The notes: a model not told the origin generated them from the sequence alone. A stretch of DNA of 41,457 nucleotides from Neoroseomonas marina (GCF_012927745.1 NZ_JABBKX010000017.1:1-41457); one strand, 5' to 3'; counted from the stretch's first letter, positions 16,922 through 25,685 are shown. Made by a program: numbers and translations.

Positions 16922-18415
16922 ATGGAAACGGATGGCCTCGCGCAGACGATGCGCAGCCGCTGGACGCAGGATCCGGCACGCCCGGCCCTCGGCTTCGGCG
17001 ATACCTGGTATGACTGGCAGTGGGTCAGCGAGAACGCGACGCACATCGACGACACTCTCGCATCCGTTGCCTATTCGCCGCACGCCCCCGTCGCAGTCAT
17101 CGCGCGAAACCGGCCGGGCCAAGCAGGCACCATCCTTGGACTGATGGCGACCGGTCGCCCTGCGGTCGTCATCTCCTCCATTCAGTCGCCCGATGGCATG
17201 GCCGCTGACATCGTCAGGCTCGGCGTCCTAGTCGTACTCGGAAGTGCGGACGACCTCGGATCGGACGCGGTCGCCGAGGCGCTGCGGAAGACTGGTGCGC
17301 TCGGGGTGACCCTCGTCGAGCACGGGCCGCCGCGATTTTCTATCGTGACACCCGTGCCTTCCGAATGGCCGTCACAACCGCGGGACCGCGACGCGCTGGT
17401 CGTGATGCTGACCAGCGGGACGACAGGGACGCCAAAGCGCCTGACCCTCGGCCGCATGGCCACCCTGTCCGCCATGGCGGATCTGACGGCGATGCTCGGG
17501 GAATGCGAGCAGCCCGGGCAGATCTCGCCCTCGATCCTCTTTCAGCCGCTCGCCAACATCAGCGGCATGTACCTGCTGATGCTCCTCGCCGCCGAGGGGC
17601 GACCCGCGCTGCTCCTGGAGCGCTTCAGGGCGGCCGAATGGGGGGAGGCGGTCCGAAGTCTCCGCCCGTCCTGGCTCTGGCTGCCCCCGGCCGCTATCCA
17701 GATGGTCCTGGATGCGGATATCGATCCCACGCACCTCTCCTCGGCCCGGGCGTTGCGGACCGGATCCGCGCCGCTCGGAGACAGCGTGAGGGCACGCTTC
17801 GAGCAGCGGTTCTCCATCCCCGTGCTGAGCCACTACGGCGCCACGGAGTTCTGCGGCATCGTGACGTCGCTGTCCCCCGATGACGTGGCTGGAAAGCCAG
17901 ACCGCAGCGGCTCGGTAGGGCGAGCCAGGCCTGGTGTCCGCTTGCAGATCGTTGACTCGATGGATGGGACCGTGGTCGGCCCCGGCGAGCTCGGCATCCT
18001 GGAGGTTCAGGCTGACCGCCTCGGACCGGGTTGGACACGCACCACGGACCTTGCCGTCCTCGACCGCGAAGGGTTCCTGACTTTGCATGGGCGGGCTGAC
18101 GACGCCATTAATCGCGGGGGCTTCAAGGTGCTCGCCGGCCGGGTGGCCGATGCCCTGCGCGGACATCCCGCCATCGCCGACGCGGCCGTCCTGGGCCTGG
18201 CGGATGATCGCCTTGGCCAGGTCCCGGTTGCGATCCTTGAGTGCCGACCCGGTGTCCTGCCGCCATCGGTGGAGGATCTCGCCGCCTTCAGCCGCGGCCG
18301 GCTCCTGGCCTATCAGGTGCCCGCCCGCTTTCTCATCGTGCCTTCCCTGCCCCGGACGGGGACGATGAAGATCGACCGCCAGGCCGCGCTGAAGCTGTTC
18401 GCGTCCACCGGCTGA
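16922..18415 (+). CDS. AMP-forming acyl-CoA synthetase (ANL superfamily)
   Basis: A 497-aa adenylate-forming ligase, at the short end of the family. The P-loop MLTSGTTGTPKRL lies at about residues 162-174, SHYGATEFCGI near 306, TTDLAVLDREGFLTLHGRAD near 375, then DDAINRGGFKV and the C-terminal catalytic Lys context PRTGTMKIDRQAL. It would activate a carboxylic acid to its CoA ester with ATP. The start at 16922 (METDGLAQ) is uncertain: no good ribosome site is present, and a GTG lies 9 codons upstream. Its 3' end overlaps the convergent IclR gene by 83 bp. It is divergent from a Bug gene and carries the type B operator. Confidence 0.88.
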   Translation: METDGLAQTMRSRWTQDPARPALGFGDTWYDWQWVSENATHIDDTLASVAYSPHAPVAVIARNRPGQAGTILGLMATGRPAVVISSIQSPDGMAADIVRLGVLVVLGSADDLGSDAVAEALRKTGALGVTLVEHGPPRFSIVTPVPSEWPSQPRDRDALVVMLTSGTTGTPKRLTLGRMATLSAMADLTAMLGECEQPGQISPSILFQPLANISGMYLLMLLAAEGRPALLLERFRAAEWGEAVRSLRPSWLWLPPAAIQMVLDADIDPTHLSSARALRTGSAPLGDSVRARFEQRFSIPVLSHYGATEFCGIVTSLSPDDVAGKPDRSGSVGRARPGVRLQIVDSMDGTVVGPGELGILEVQADRLGPGWTRTTDLAVLDREGFLTLHGRADDAINRGGFKVLAGRVADALRGHPAIADAAVLGLADDRLGQVPVAILECRPGVLPPSVEDLAAFSRGRLLAYQVPARFLIVPSLPRTGTMKIDRQAALKLFASTG

Positions 18416-19178
18416 GCTTGCCGGCGCCCCAGCAGCCTTCGAGCCCCTCCCGCATCGCAGCGATGAAGGTGGCATCCTCCCTCCGGAGGATGTCGGTGTC
18501 CGCGCTTACGCTCAGCGCGATGGGGCGATCCTGCAGGGGATCTAGGGGCAGCAACATCGCCACCGACCCGCGGCCCACCCGGACCTTGTCCACGACCTTT
18601 GCGTAGCCGCGGCGGCGGGTCTCCTCGACGGCCCGCATGATCGACGGAAGGCCAACCCGCTTCTCGGGCGGATGGAGCGCGTTGAAGTGCCTGACGAGTT
18701 GCCCGATGACGGCGTCGGCATAGCTCGCAACCACCGCAATGCCGGCCGCCGTATGGAACAGGGGGCGACGTGCCCCGGGCATGTAGGTCATGTCGCCGCT
18801 ATCGGGTTCGATGATGGCCATGTACTGGACATCGAGACCCAGACGGCCGGCCAGGATGGTGACCTGACCGGTCGCGGCGTGGACGTGCTTCATCAGGTCG
18901 CTGATGCCGCCCTCGCCCCAGGTGGCCATGCCCACCCACTCCCCGAGCAAGGCGATCCGCGGCGTCGGCGCGTATCGCCGCCCCCGCGCATCCTGCTTCA
19001 TGTAGCCCAGGTCGACCAGCGACCGCAGGAGAACGGCGGCGCTCGAGGCGGGGTAGCCCAGATATGTCGCCACATCCGTGACGCTGGCCGGCCGACGAAG
19101 TTTGTCGAAGAGCTCGAAGACCTCGAGCACGCGCTTCGCCGACTTCACCGGCGCGGCAGCAATCCGCTTCTTCGGCAT
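18333..19178 (-). CDS. IclR-family transcriptional regulator (second)
   Basis: A 281-aa IclR-type regulator. The winged helix covers about residues 12-75 (KSAKRVLEVFELFDKLRRPA, then PASSAAVLLRSLVDLGYMKQ), with an effector domain containing YMPGARRPLFHTAAGIAVVA. The last ~26 residues are Ser/Arg-rich, unlike the family, and lie antisense to the end of the CoA ligase gene; they look like read-through into overlapping DNA. I chose the ATG at 19178 over a GTG directly before it. A perfect 20-bp palindrome lies 42 bp upstream in the divergent promoter shared with the dehydrogenase at 19310, so autoregulation is likely. Confidence 0.9.
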   Translation of the reverse strand: MPKKRIAAAPVKSAKRVLEVFELFDKLRRPASVTDVATYLGYPASSAAVLLRSLVDLGYMKQDARGRRYAPTPRIALLGEWVGMATWGEGGISDLMKHVHAATGQVTILAGRLGLDVQYMAIIEPDSGDMTYMPGARRPLFHTAAGIAVVASYADAVIGQLVRHFNALHPPEKRVGLPSIMRAVEETRRRGYAKVVDKVRVGRGSVAMLLPLDPLQDRPIALSVSADTDILRREDATFIAAMREGLEGCWGAGKLSRWTRTASARPGGRSSSSPSGAGKAR

Positions 19179-19219
19179 CACCCGATGTTCCGTCGTGGAG
19201 GCGCGATGCCGCCGAGGCT

Positions 19220-19239
19220 AGGCATTCACATCTGTGAAT
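19220..19239. promoter_or_regulatory. Candidate IclR operator (type B), perfect palindrome
   Basis: GCATTCACATCTGTGAATGC has 9-bp arms around a central TC. It lies between the IclR gene (start 19178) and the dehydrogenase gene (start 19310), and a near-identical site precedes the CoA ligase. This is the strongest regulatory signal in the catabolic block. Confidence 0.75.
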
Positions 19240-19309
19240 GCAATGTCGCGTGGCTTGGCGTCCCGACAGCCCTGCCGCACGATCGCACACCCTAGCGGGT
19301 CGAGGTCTG

Positions 19310-20488
19310 ATGGGCGGCGTTCCGGCGGCAGACGAATTGGACGGCTTTCGCGCCGAGGTGAGGGGCTTCCTGACGAGCGCCTTGCCTCGTGCGCTGGCGG
19401 CGCGAGCGAAGGCTGGTCATACGCTGTCGCGCGACGAACTGATGTTCTGGCACCGAGTTCTGCATGAGCGGGGTTGGGTCGCGCCCGGCTGGCCCCGCGA
19501 CTACGGCGGCGCAGGATGGACGATCCTACAGCGGCACATCTTCGACGAGGAGAGTGCGCGCGCAGGTGCGCCATCCGTCATCCCGATGGCGCTGACGATC
19601 GTCGGGCCGCTGCTCATCGCCCATGGCACCGATGAACAGCGCGCCAGGTACCTGCCGCGCATCCTCGATGGGAGCGAGATCTGGTGCCAGGGTTGGTCAG
19701 AGCCGGAGGCAGGCTCCGATCTCGCGAGCCTCAGATGCCACGCAGAACGCGTCGGCGATGAATATGTCATCAACGGGACGAAGATCTGGACGACGTTCGC
19801 CCAATGGGCGGATCGCTGCATGCTGCTCGCGAGGACCGCGAGCGGCGACCGTCGGCAGTTTGGCATCACCATCCTGCTCGTGGACATGCGGCGTCCCGGT
19901 GTCTCCGTCAGACCACTACCATCGCTGGATGGCATGCATGTCCTCAACCAGGTCTACTTCGACGACGTCCGGGTACCCGTGTCGGACCGCGTCGGCCTTG
20001 AGGACCAAGGCTGGGGCCTTCTCAAGTCGACCGTCGGCCACGAGAGGATTCTCAATGCCGATGTCGGTCGTGCCCGCGCGATGCTGGATCGCCTGATCCG
20101 CATCGTGCAGGCAGGCCCCGGCGCGCAGCCGGGGTTGCGTATCCGTATAGCCCGCGCGGCCATCCGGTTCCGGGCCTTGGAAACCCTGGTGCTGCGGGCC
20201 TTGGACTCACCCGACCCGGCCAACGCTTCCGGCGCGTCCCTGATCAAGGTCCGCGGGACGGAGCTCCAGCAGGAGCTCTCCTGGCTCATGAGCGAAGCCC
20301 TTGGGTTGTATGGGCTGCCCCTTCTTCCAGACGTGATGCAGGACGGCTGGCAGGATGAGACGCCAATCGGCCCAGAGGATGCCGCGACGGTCACGCCATT
20401 CTATCTGTTCTGGCGCAAGGCCTCGATCTCCGCGGGCACCAGCGAGATCATGCGAAACTTGATCGCGCAGCAGGTCCTCGGCCGATGA
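19310..20488 (+). CDS. Acyl-CoA dehydrogenase (long subunit type)
   Basis: A 392-aa acyl-CoA dehydrogenase. Motifs are GWVAPGWPRDYGGAGW, WCQGWSEPEAGSDLASLRCH, INGTKIWTTFAQWADRCMLL, RRPGVSVRPLPSLDGMHVLN and the C-terminal SAGTSEIMRNLIAQQVLGR. The start at 19310 follows GAGG by 4 bases; upstream codons in frame would run through the operator. The C-terminal insertion EDAATVTPFYLFWRK is unusual for short-chain enzymes and typical of the larger FadE-like group. The next dehydrogenase overlaps it as ATGA, so the two are translated together and may form a heteromeric enzyme. Confidence 0.92.
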   Translation: MGGVPAADELDGFRAEVRGFLTSALPRALAARAKAGHTLSRDELMFWHRVLHERGWVAPGWPRDYGGAGWTILQRHIFDEESARAGAPSVIPMALTIVGPLLIAHGTDEQRARYLPRILDGSEIWCQGWSEPEAGSDLASLRCHAERVGDEYVINGTKIWTTFAQWADRCMLLARTASGDRRQFGITILLVDMRRPGVSVRPLPSLDGMHVLNQVYFDDVRVPVSDRVGLEDQGWGLLKSTVGHERILNADVGRARAMLDRLIRIVQAGPGAQPGLRIRIARAAIRFRALETLVLRALDSPDPANASGASLIKVRGTELQQELSWLMSEALGLYGLPLLPDVMQDGWQDETPIGPEDAATVTPFYLFWRKASISAGTSEIMRNLIAQQVLGR

Positions 20489-21615
20489 GCCTACCATCCC
20501 GCCCCGGGGCAGACCTCCTCGCGATCGAGGAGGCCGCCCACGAGTTCCTGTCGCATGAGTATGGCTTCACCCGAAGGCGCGCCGACCTGCAGGACAACGG
20601 ACGTCACGATCGCACCCTATGGCATCGCTTTGCCGAGCTTGGCTGGCTGGGACTGTCCCTGCCGGAGGATCGTGGGGGAGCCGGAGGCGGCCCCGCCGAG
20701 AGTTGGATGCTGCTCCAACAACTGGGCGCGCACCTGGTCTTGGAACCCTATCTCTCCAGTGTGGCCATCTGTGGCTGGTCGCTCGTCGCGTACGGCCGAG
20801 CCGACGTCCGGGACCGCCTGCTGCCGGAGCTGGCCGCAGGGCGGGCCCAGTTGGCCCTCGCGCATGACGAACCAGGCCGAGACCACCCCGACGCGCCTTC
20901 GGCCGTGGCGACGCCTCAGAATGGCGGCTGGAGAGTGCATGGCCACAAGGCAGTCGTCCTCGGTGCGCCGACCGCGGATCACCTCCTCGTCAGCGCAACC
21001 TGCGACAATCAGCGCGTTGTGCTGCTCATCCGCGCCGACGAGGCTGCCGTTACGATCCGTCCGTACCGTCTGATCGACGGGCGAAAGGCTGGCGAAGTTC
21101 GCATCTCTGGCGCCCGGGTCGGCCCGGATGAGCTGGTTGCGATCGGCGCCGACGCCGATACACTGCTTGAGGTCTCCCGCTTGGCCGGTGCCCTGGGATG
21201 CGTTGCTGAGTCGGTCGGCGTGATGAAAGCGGCTCTGGCGGCAACGGCCGATCACCTTCGCGCGCGCCGTCAATTCGGACAGCCGTTGGCGGCGTTCCAG
21301 GCACTTCGGCACCGCGTCGCCGACATGCACATCGCATGTGAGGAAGCCGACGCGTTGGGCTGGAGGGCAACGCAAGCGTTCGGAGCGGCGGATCCCACTG
21401 AGCGCTTCCTCGCAATTGCTGCGGCCAAGTCGCAGGTTGGAGATATGGCTCGCAAAGTCTGCGAGGAAGCAGTCCAACTGCATGGCGCCATTGCCATCAC
21501 CGATGAGTTTCCCGTCGGTCACTACCTGAAGCGGGCTGTCGTCAACGAGCGTCTGTTCGGAAACAGTGAATTGTGGACTCAACGCTTCACTGAGACTGCC
21601 TTCGGGTGGATCTGA
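20485..21615 (+). CDS. Acyl-CoA dehydrogenase (partner subunit type)
   Basis: A 376-aa acyl-CoA dehydrogenase-family protein whose ATG overlaps the upstream stop codon. Motifs are LGWLGLSLPEDRGGAGGGPA at the N-terminus, RARRQFGQPLAAFQALRHRV (flavin helix), and EAVQLHGAIAITDEFPVGHY near the C-terminus. The middle domain lacks the SEPxAGSD consensus, having ALAHDEPGRDHPDAP instead, as in the non-catalytic-type partner of paired FadE enzymes. Translational coupling and different motif sets support an alpha-beta pairing with the 19310 product. Confidence 0.9.
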   Translation: MSLPSRPGADLLAIEEAAHEFLSHEYGFTRRRADLQDNGRHDRTLWHRFAELGWLGLSLPEDRGGAGGGPAESWMLLQQLGAHLVLEPYLSSVAICGWSLVAYGRADVRDRLLPELAAGRAQLALAHDEPGRDHPDAPSAVATPQNGGWRVHGHKAVVLGAPTADHLLVSATCDNQRVVLLIRADEAAVTIRPYRLIDGRKAGEVRISGARVGPDELVAIGADADTLLEVSRLAGALGCVAESVGVMKAALAATADHLRARRQFGQPLAAFQALRHRVADMHIACEEADALGWRATQAFGAADPTERFLAIAAAKSQVGDMARKVCEEAVQLHGAIAITDEFPVGHYLKRAVVNERLFGNSELWTQRFTETAFGWI

Positions 21616-21802
21616 AGCGCAAAGGTCGAGCTGATCTAACAATAACCGCCCGCCCATGACCCGTCGTCCTGACGCTTACGGCTGGCTGGCCTTCACGGAG
21701 GAGATTAACGATCGCTTAGTGAAGAAGGTGCACCTTGATCAGCGTAGCAATCACTGCGCGCCATCCCGCCCACCGGTTAGTGGGTGATGGCTAGGGGGGG
21801 GG
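21616..21802. other. Junction between catabolic block and second repeat
   Basis: A possible 43-codon frame runs 21656-21787 (MTRRPDAYGWLAFTEEINDR...), without a ribosome site or recognisable family. It could be the truncated start of a lost gene. A GGGGGGGG run at 21795-21802 precedes the repeat. No terminator is obvious after the dehydrogenase gene. Confidence 0.35.
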
Positions 21803-22001
21803 CATGCGACAGCTCTCGATGGCAGCGCTCGCTCGAACACACAGCGCAGTTCTGGACATGCACCCGAAACAGTACTGCCCCCCATGGGACGTGATGGACC
21901 TGCCCGAGCGGGGCCTAACCCACGTTCAGCACGTAGCTCCGCAGCAGCGTGGCGATGCAGCCCATGTTGATCGCGGTCAGTCCCGCCTCAGGCAGGGTCG
22001 A
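21803..22001. repeat. Diverged ~200-bp direct repeat, copy 2 (relic of a methyltransferase-gene leader)
   Basis: It aligns with 5568-5770 in the same orientation. Read on the minus strand it carries a readable gene end (PEAGLTAINMGCIATLLRSY, then VLNVG and a stop at 21918), an intergenic leader, and an ATG at 21805 that corresponds to the methyltransferase start in copy 1. Here the ATG is followed by proline codons and an immediate stop, so the methyltransferase itself has been deleted. The upstream gene end is closed by a stop a few codons before PEAG, so it too is only a remnant. Confidence 0.7.
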
Positions 22002-22289
22002 TCTGCGCGCAGTGCCTCCGCGGCTTCAAGACGTGGCGATGCTTTGGATGATGCAGAAGCGGCAGCAAGAGCGGATAGCCGCGCCCGTGGCGGCAGTGAA
22101 CACTACGGGCGCGCTCTATCCAGTCGGCCAGCCCTATGGTGGCTGGCCCGATGGGCGCCAGCGGGTCCGCCGCCATCCCCACCACCGCCCTCGATCCGCC
22201 CCACCGTGCGGCGTCTCCGGCGGTCCCCGCGCTTGGAGGGTCCTCCTGGTCTCCATCTCAGTGGCCAGCCCCACCCGGCCGCGCCGGCA
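22002..22289. other. Non-coding stretch after the RepB-like gene
   Basis: GC-rich sequence with no family-like frame on either strand and no clear terminator for the RepB-like gene ending at 22290. It may be the left flank of the recombinase element. Confidence 0.4.
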
Positions 22290-23189
22290 CTACGCCACGG
22301 CCGTCTGGCCATCCACGAGCTTGCGGAACTCAGTGAGCATCTCCGGCTGGTGCTGCTGGAGCCAGCGCTCGACCCGCGCATTCGCAACGAGCTTGGTCAG
22401 ATAGGTTCGCGCAAGCACCATCCGCAGATGGTCCGGGCCGTAAGATTGCTCGGCGACCTTGATCTCCCGGTCGAGCCGCGCCGTCTCGCGCTCCATCAAA
22501 ACCACCTGCTCGCGGGTCAGGGCCTTCGGCGCCTTCGGCTTGCCGTCCTGCACCAGCTGGTCTTCCGGTGTCGCGACCAGCAACGCCTGGACGTAGCCCT
22601 TCGAGTAGCGGTTCATGCCCACCATCATCTCGGCAGCTTCCATCTGTCGCAGCGGCATCATGCGCCGCAGAATGGAGAACACGCTCAGCGAGATCGGCTT
22701 GTCCTTCAGGATCTCGACGGCCTCCGGACAGATGCCTTGAAGGGCACGCTTCTTTTGGCGCAGCGTGCTGATGTCGATGTTGAGTGCACGGGCCAAGCGC
22801 TCTTCAGGAACGTTCCGGTCGACCGCCTGCAAGATCATGCGGTGCTCCTGCACCGCGGCGAGGCGGCTGATGCGCTTATTGTAGGTGAATGCCTCGTCGT
22901 CAGTCGCGACGAGGCAGAGGACATCGACAGCGCCCCGATCGCGCAAGATCTCGACCCGGAGATGCCCATCAAGTAGTAGGTAGGCGTCCGGCTCCGACGG
23001 ATGGCGCACCACGATCGGCGGCTCGATCAGGCCCACCTCGGCCACTGAGGCAGCGATCTGCGCATACTTCGTCGATCTCCGCGTCTTACCGGAGACCGGG
23101 CGCAGCGGGCGGATCCGCTCCAGAGGAACCTGGATGCTGGTGGCCTCGAACGCACTCTTGATGCGCGGCGGCTTGTGCTCGGCGACCAT
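22290..23189 (-). CDS. ParB/RepB-type partition-like protein (RepB C-terminal type)
   Basis: A 299-aa protein with a ParB-like N-terminal domain at about residues 20-110 (IQVPLERIRPLRPVSGKTRR, then LIEPPIVVRHP and YLLLDGHLRVEILRDRG), a central helix-turn-helix (EERLARALNIDISTLRQKKR) and a long charged helical C-terminus. The usual ParB GxxRxxA box reads DGHLRVEI. The start at 23189 lies one base after the stop of the upstream ParB gene. In replicons such proteins bind centromere sites, but here there is no ParA or RepC, only a serine recombinase upstream. A role in recombination-site binding or element control is therefore plausible inference. Confidence 0.85.
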   Translation of the reverse strand: MVAEHKPPRIKSAFEATSIQVPLERIRPLRPVSGKTRRSTKYAQIAASVAEVGLIEPPIVVRHPSEPDAYLLLDGHLRVEILRDRGAVDVLCLVATDDEAFTYNKRISRLAAVQEHRMILQAVDRNVPEERLARALNIDISTLRQKKRALQGICPEAVEILKDKPISLSVFSILRRMMPLRQMEAAEMMVGMNRYSKGYVQALLVATPEDQLVQDGKPKAPKALTREQVVLMERETARLDREIKVAEQSYGPDHLRMVLARTYLTKLVANARVERWLQQHQPEMLTEFRKLVDGQTAVA

Positions 23190-23190
23190 C

Positions 23191-24081
23191 TCATGCCTCC
23201 CCGGGCGCGGGACCAACGCGTTCGGCAAGTTTGGCCGGCATCGTATAGAGGCCTTCGGCGCGCAGCAGATTCACGAAGCCCTCATCGGCTCGAAGGGCCC
23301 GCAGCGCCTCCACCACGAACAACAGCATGCCCCGCGTGTTCGTCGCATCACGCACGATCATGCGCTTCTTATCCACGTCCTGCCGATAGGTCCGCAGCAG
23401 GGAGTCCACCGACAGCGGTCGCAGCCGACGACGTTCGTTGGCTTTCACCCGCGGGCCCTGGCTGCGGCGCACCTCGATCAGACGTTTCGCGGACATCAGG
23501 TTGTGGCCGCGCAGCAGCTTCTTCTCATAGGCTTCGTGCAGCACGCGCTGGACATTCGCGTCCTCTGCCTCCGCGATCTCAACGGCGACGCTGACCGGCA
23601 TCTGTCCGGCTTCCACCGCCCTCAGGAGGCGCGTCTCGCCGCCCGTGAGGAGCCGAAGAACGCCACGGACGTACTCCAGCGAGAGCCCAGTCTTACGGGC
23701 GATCTCGGGATCCGAATGGCCGCGCCGCCGCATGCCGTCGATATCGTGCAGCAGGTCGATGGCCTGATGCTGACGCCGGGCCACATTCTCGACCAGGCTC
23801 ATCACGAGGCAATCTTCGGTCTCGGCGTCCACCACCACGGCCGGGATCTCCGTCTGGCCAAGTTCCCGGAAGGCTTCGAGGCGACCCTGGCCACAGATGA
23901 GATCGTACCGGAGGCCCTGCGGACCTTGCCGCAAGGCGACGGTGATCGGGCGCTTCAGACCGACAGCCGCGATGCTCTCGAGCACCTCCCGAAATACCTT
24001 CCGGTTTCGGGCTCGCGGATTGATCACATCGATCTTTGCGATCGGGATAGATTGCACCTTCGCGGCGGCGGGGGCAGGCAT
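23191..24081 (-). CDS. ParB/RepB/Spo0J-family protein
   Basis: A 296-aa ParB-family protein. The N-terminal domain has VQSIPIAKIDVINPRARN, YDLICGQGRLEAFRELGQTE (box II) and the nucleotide-motif equivalent SLVENVARRQHQAIDLLHDI. A helix-turn-helix follows (SDPEIARKTGLSLEYVRGVL) and the C-terminus is RepB-like. The ENxxR and GQGR motifs are kept, so CTP binding and clamp formation as in canonical ParB are possible. Its ATG overlaps the recombinase stop (TGATG), giving tight translational coupling. Two different ParB-like proteins in series without a ParA ATPase argue against ordinary plasmid partition. Confidence 0.88.
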   Translation of the reverse strand: MPAPAAAKVQSIPIAKIDVINPRARNRKVFREVLESIAAVGLKRPITVALRQGPQGLRYDLICGQGRLEAFRELGQTEIPAVVVDAETEDCLVMSLVENVARRQHQAIDLLHDIDGMRRRGHSDPEIARKTGLSLEYVRGVLRLLTGGETRLLRAVEAGQMPVSVAVEIAEAEDANVQRVLHEAYEKKLLRGHNLMSAKRLIEVRRSQGPRVKANERRRLRPLSVDSLLRTYRQDVDKKRMIVRDATNTRGMLLFVVEALRALRADEGFVNLLRAEGLYTMPAKLAERVGPAPGEA

Positions 24082-25685
24082 CAGGCAGCCTCCATGATGC
24101 TCACGCGCCGCGCCAGATCGGCGAGCGCTTCCAATGTATCGAAGCGGAAGGCCTCGAGCAGAAGGTCGTTCGTCTCTCCGATGCGCAGCCGACCCAGCGT
24201 CGCATCGCGGCGAGGCAGGAGGTAGTAGTCGCGGATACTCGCATTGCCGGGTGCCATGCGGACCGCGACGGTGATGTCCGGTGCGAGGCCCGTATCGAGG
24301 CGGATGTGCCAGCGCACCGTCCCCGAAGGCGTCTCCTGGCAGCGCGCGAGAACGATGGATACCGTGAACTCGCCATTTACGGTCAGAAGGTCTGTGGCCG
24401 GATCCTGCTCGACGGCTCCTCCGACATCCCGGATCCCCGCCATTGCCTGAGCGACGATCTCCGGATGGAGCCTGCGCAACGCACGGTTGACCTCGACATA
24501 CCGGTAGTCGCGGTCCGGCGAGAAGCCGACGAGCTGGTATGCCCGCAGGAGGCTTCCGAAGCGGGACCGGTAGGCCGAACTGGAGGGGGCTCCGTCCACT
24601 TCGTCGATGACGAGGCCCGACAGGTAGCCGCGATTTGCGAGGATAGTCCGCAGAACCTCAAGCATCTCCTCATCCGTGAGGCGTCTTGATCGTTCTCGAA
24701 TGATGATCTGCGCTGCCTCGAACAGCATATGGTCGACGAGAGGCTCGAAGGCGCCGTCCCGCCGTATCCACATGTCCGGGCGATTTCGCACCCGCGCGCC
24801 CTGCAGCTTGCACGAGACGCGGTTCCAGACATTGTCGCCGACATACTTCTCGTTGATGAGGATCTGGTGGACGGTGCCGCGCGTCCAGGGCCGCCCCAGA
24901 TCCGTGCTGATGCCCTGGGCGTTCAGCAACGCGGCGATCTCGTTCTCGCTGCGCCCCTCCTCGACGAAGCTGCGATAGATCCAGCGGACCGCATCCACCT
25001 CCTCGGGAGGCCCCGGCACGAGGATCACGCGGTCCGTTTGAAGGCTCTTGTGCTCGCCGCGGGCCAGCGGTGCCTTGCGGTTCCCGGCACCATCCAGCAG
25101 ATGGCGGCGCAATCCGAACCCGGCCGGACCGCCCTGGCGGAACCCAAGCTCGATCAGCCGGCCCTGCCCGGCAAAGACCCGGACTGACAGCAGGCGGCTG
25201 CCCTCGCCGGCGAGGGCTCGCTTGACGCCCTTGACGATCGTGGCGACCGGGCTGCCGTCATTCTCGAAGCCATCGATGCAGTACTCGACCTGGATCCCTG
25301 CCTTGCGGCACTGGTACTCGTAGAAGGCGCTTTCGTCGGCATCCTGGAAGCGTCCCCAACGGCTGACGTCGTAGACCAGGATCAGGTTGAAATCCGCCCG
25401 CCCGGCTCGAACATCGTCGATCAGGCTCTTGAGGCCGGATCGGCCAGCGAGGCTCAAGCCGCTCTTGCCGTGGTCGGCATAGGTGCGGACGATCTCGATG
25501 CCGCGTTCCGCCGCATATTTCCGGATTGCTGTCGACTGGTTCTCGGTGGAGTAGCGCTGGTGGTCGGTCGACATCCGGACGTATTCGGCCGCACGCCGCC
25601 GGACGCCTTCTGAATCGCCTGTGCTTTCCGTGGACGACCTCACACGCAGGCTCCCCGTCGCGAGCGCCGGCAGGCCGGCGGTCAC
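24081..25685 (-). CDS. Large serine recombinase
   Basis: A 534-aa site-specific recombinase. The resolvase domain has the catalytic Ser at residue 39 in AEYVRMSTDHQ, YADHGKSGLSLAGRSGL, and YDVSRWGRFQDADES with the active-site arginines. The Recombinase domain follows at about 185-300 (PAGFGLRRHLLD, GRPWTRGTVHQILINEKYVG). The C-terminus has ANRGYLSGLVIDEV and FGSLLRAYQLVGFSPDRDYR and shows no CxxC pairs, so the usual zinc ribbon appears to be absent or replaced. Such enzymes integrate or excise elements at att sites. The start is uncertain: a GTG at 25685, or a GTG at 25643 with a better GGGAG site. It heads an operon with two ParB-like genes. Confidence 0.92.
   Translation of the reverse strand: MTAGLPALATGSLRVRSSTESTGDSEGVRRRAAEYVRMSTDHQRYSTENQSTAIRKYAAERGIEIVRTYADHGKSGLSLAGRSGLKSLIDDVRAGRADFNLILVYDVSRWGRFQDADESAFYEYQCRKAGIQVEYCIDGFENDGSPVATIVKGVKRALAGEGSRLLSVRVFAGQGRLIELGFRQGGPAGFGLRRHLLDGAGNRKAPLARGEHKSLQTDRVILVPGPPEEVDAVRWIYRSFVEEGRSENEIAALLNAQGISTDLGRPWTRGTVHQILINEKYVGDNVWNRVSCKLQGARVRNRPDMWIRRDGAFEPLVDHMLFEAAQIIIRERSRRLTDEEMLEVLRTILANRGYLSGLVIDEVDGAPSSSAYRSRFGSLLRAYQLVGFSPDRDYRYVEVNRALRRLHPEIVAQAMAGIRDVGGAVEQDPATDLLTVNGEFTVSIVLARCQETPSGTVRWHIRLDTGLAPDITVAVRMAPGNASIRDYYLLPRRDATLGRLRIGETNDLLLEAFRFDTLEALADLARRVSIMEAA

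Noticed and set aside
21656..21787. 43-codon frame beginning MTRRPDAYGWLAF
   Set aside because: Composition is less shadow-like than others, but no ribosome site or homology can be shown; kept only as a note in the junction entry.
22290..25685. Interpretation as a plasmid partition or replication locus
   Set aside because: No ParA/RepA ATPase or RepC initiator is present, and the leading gene is a serine recombinase.
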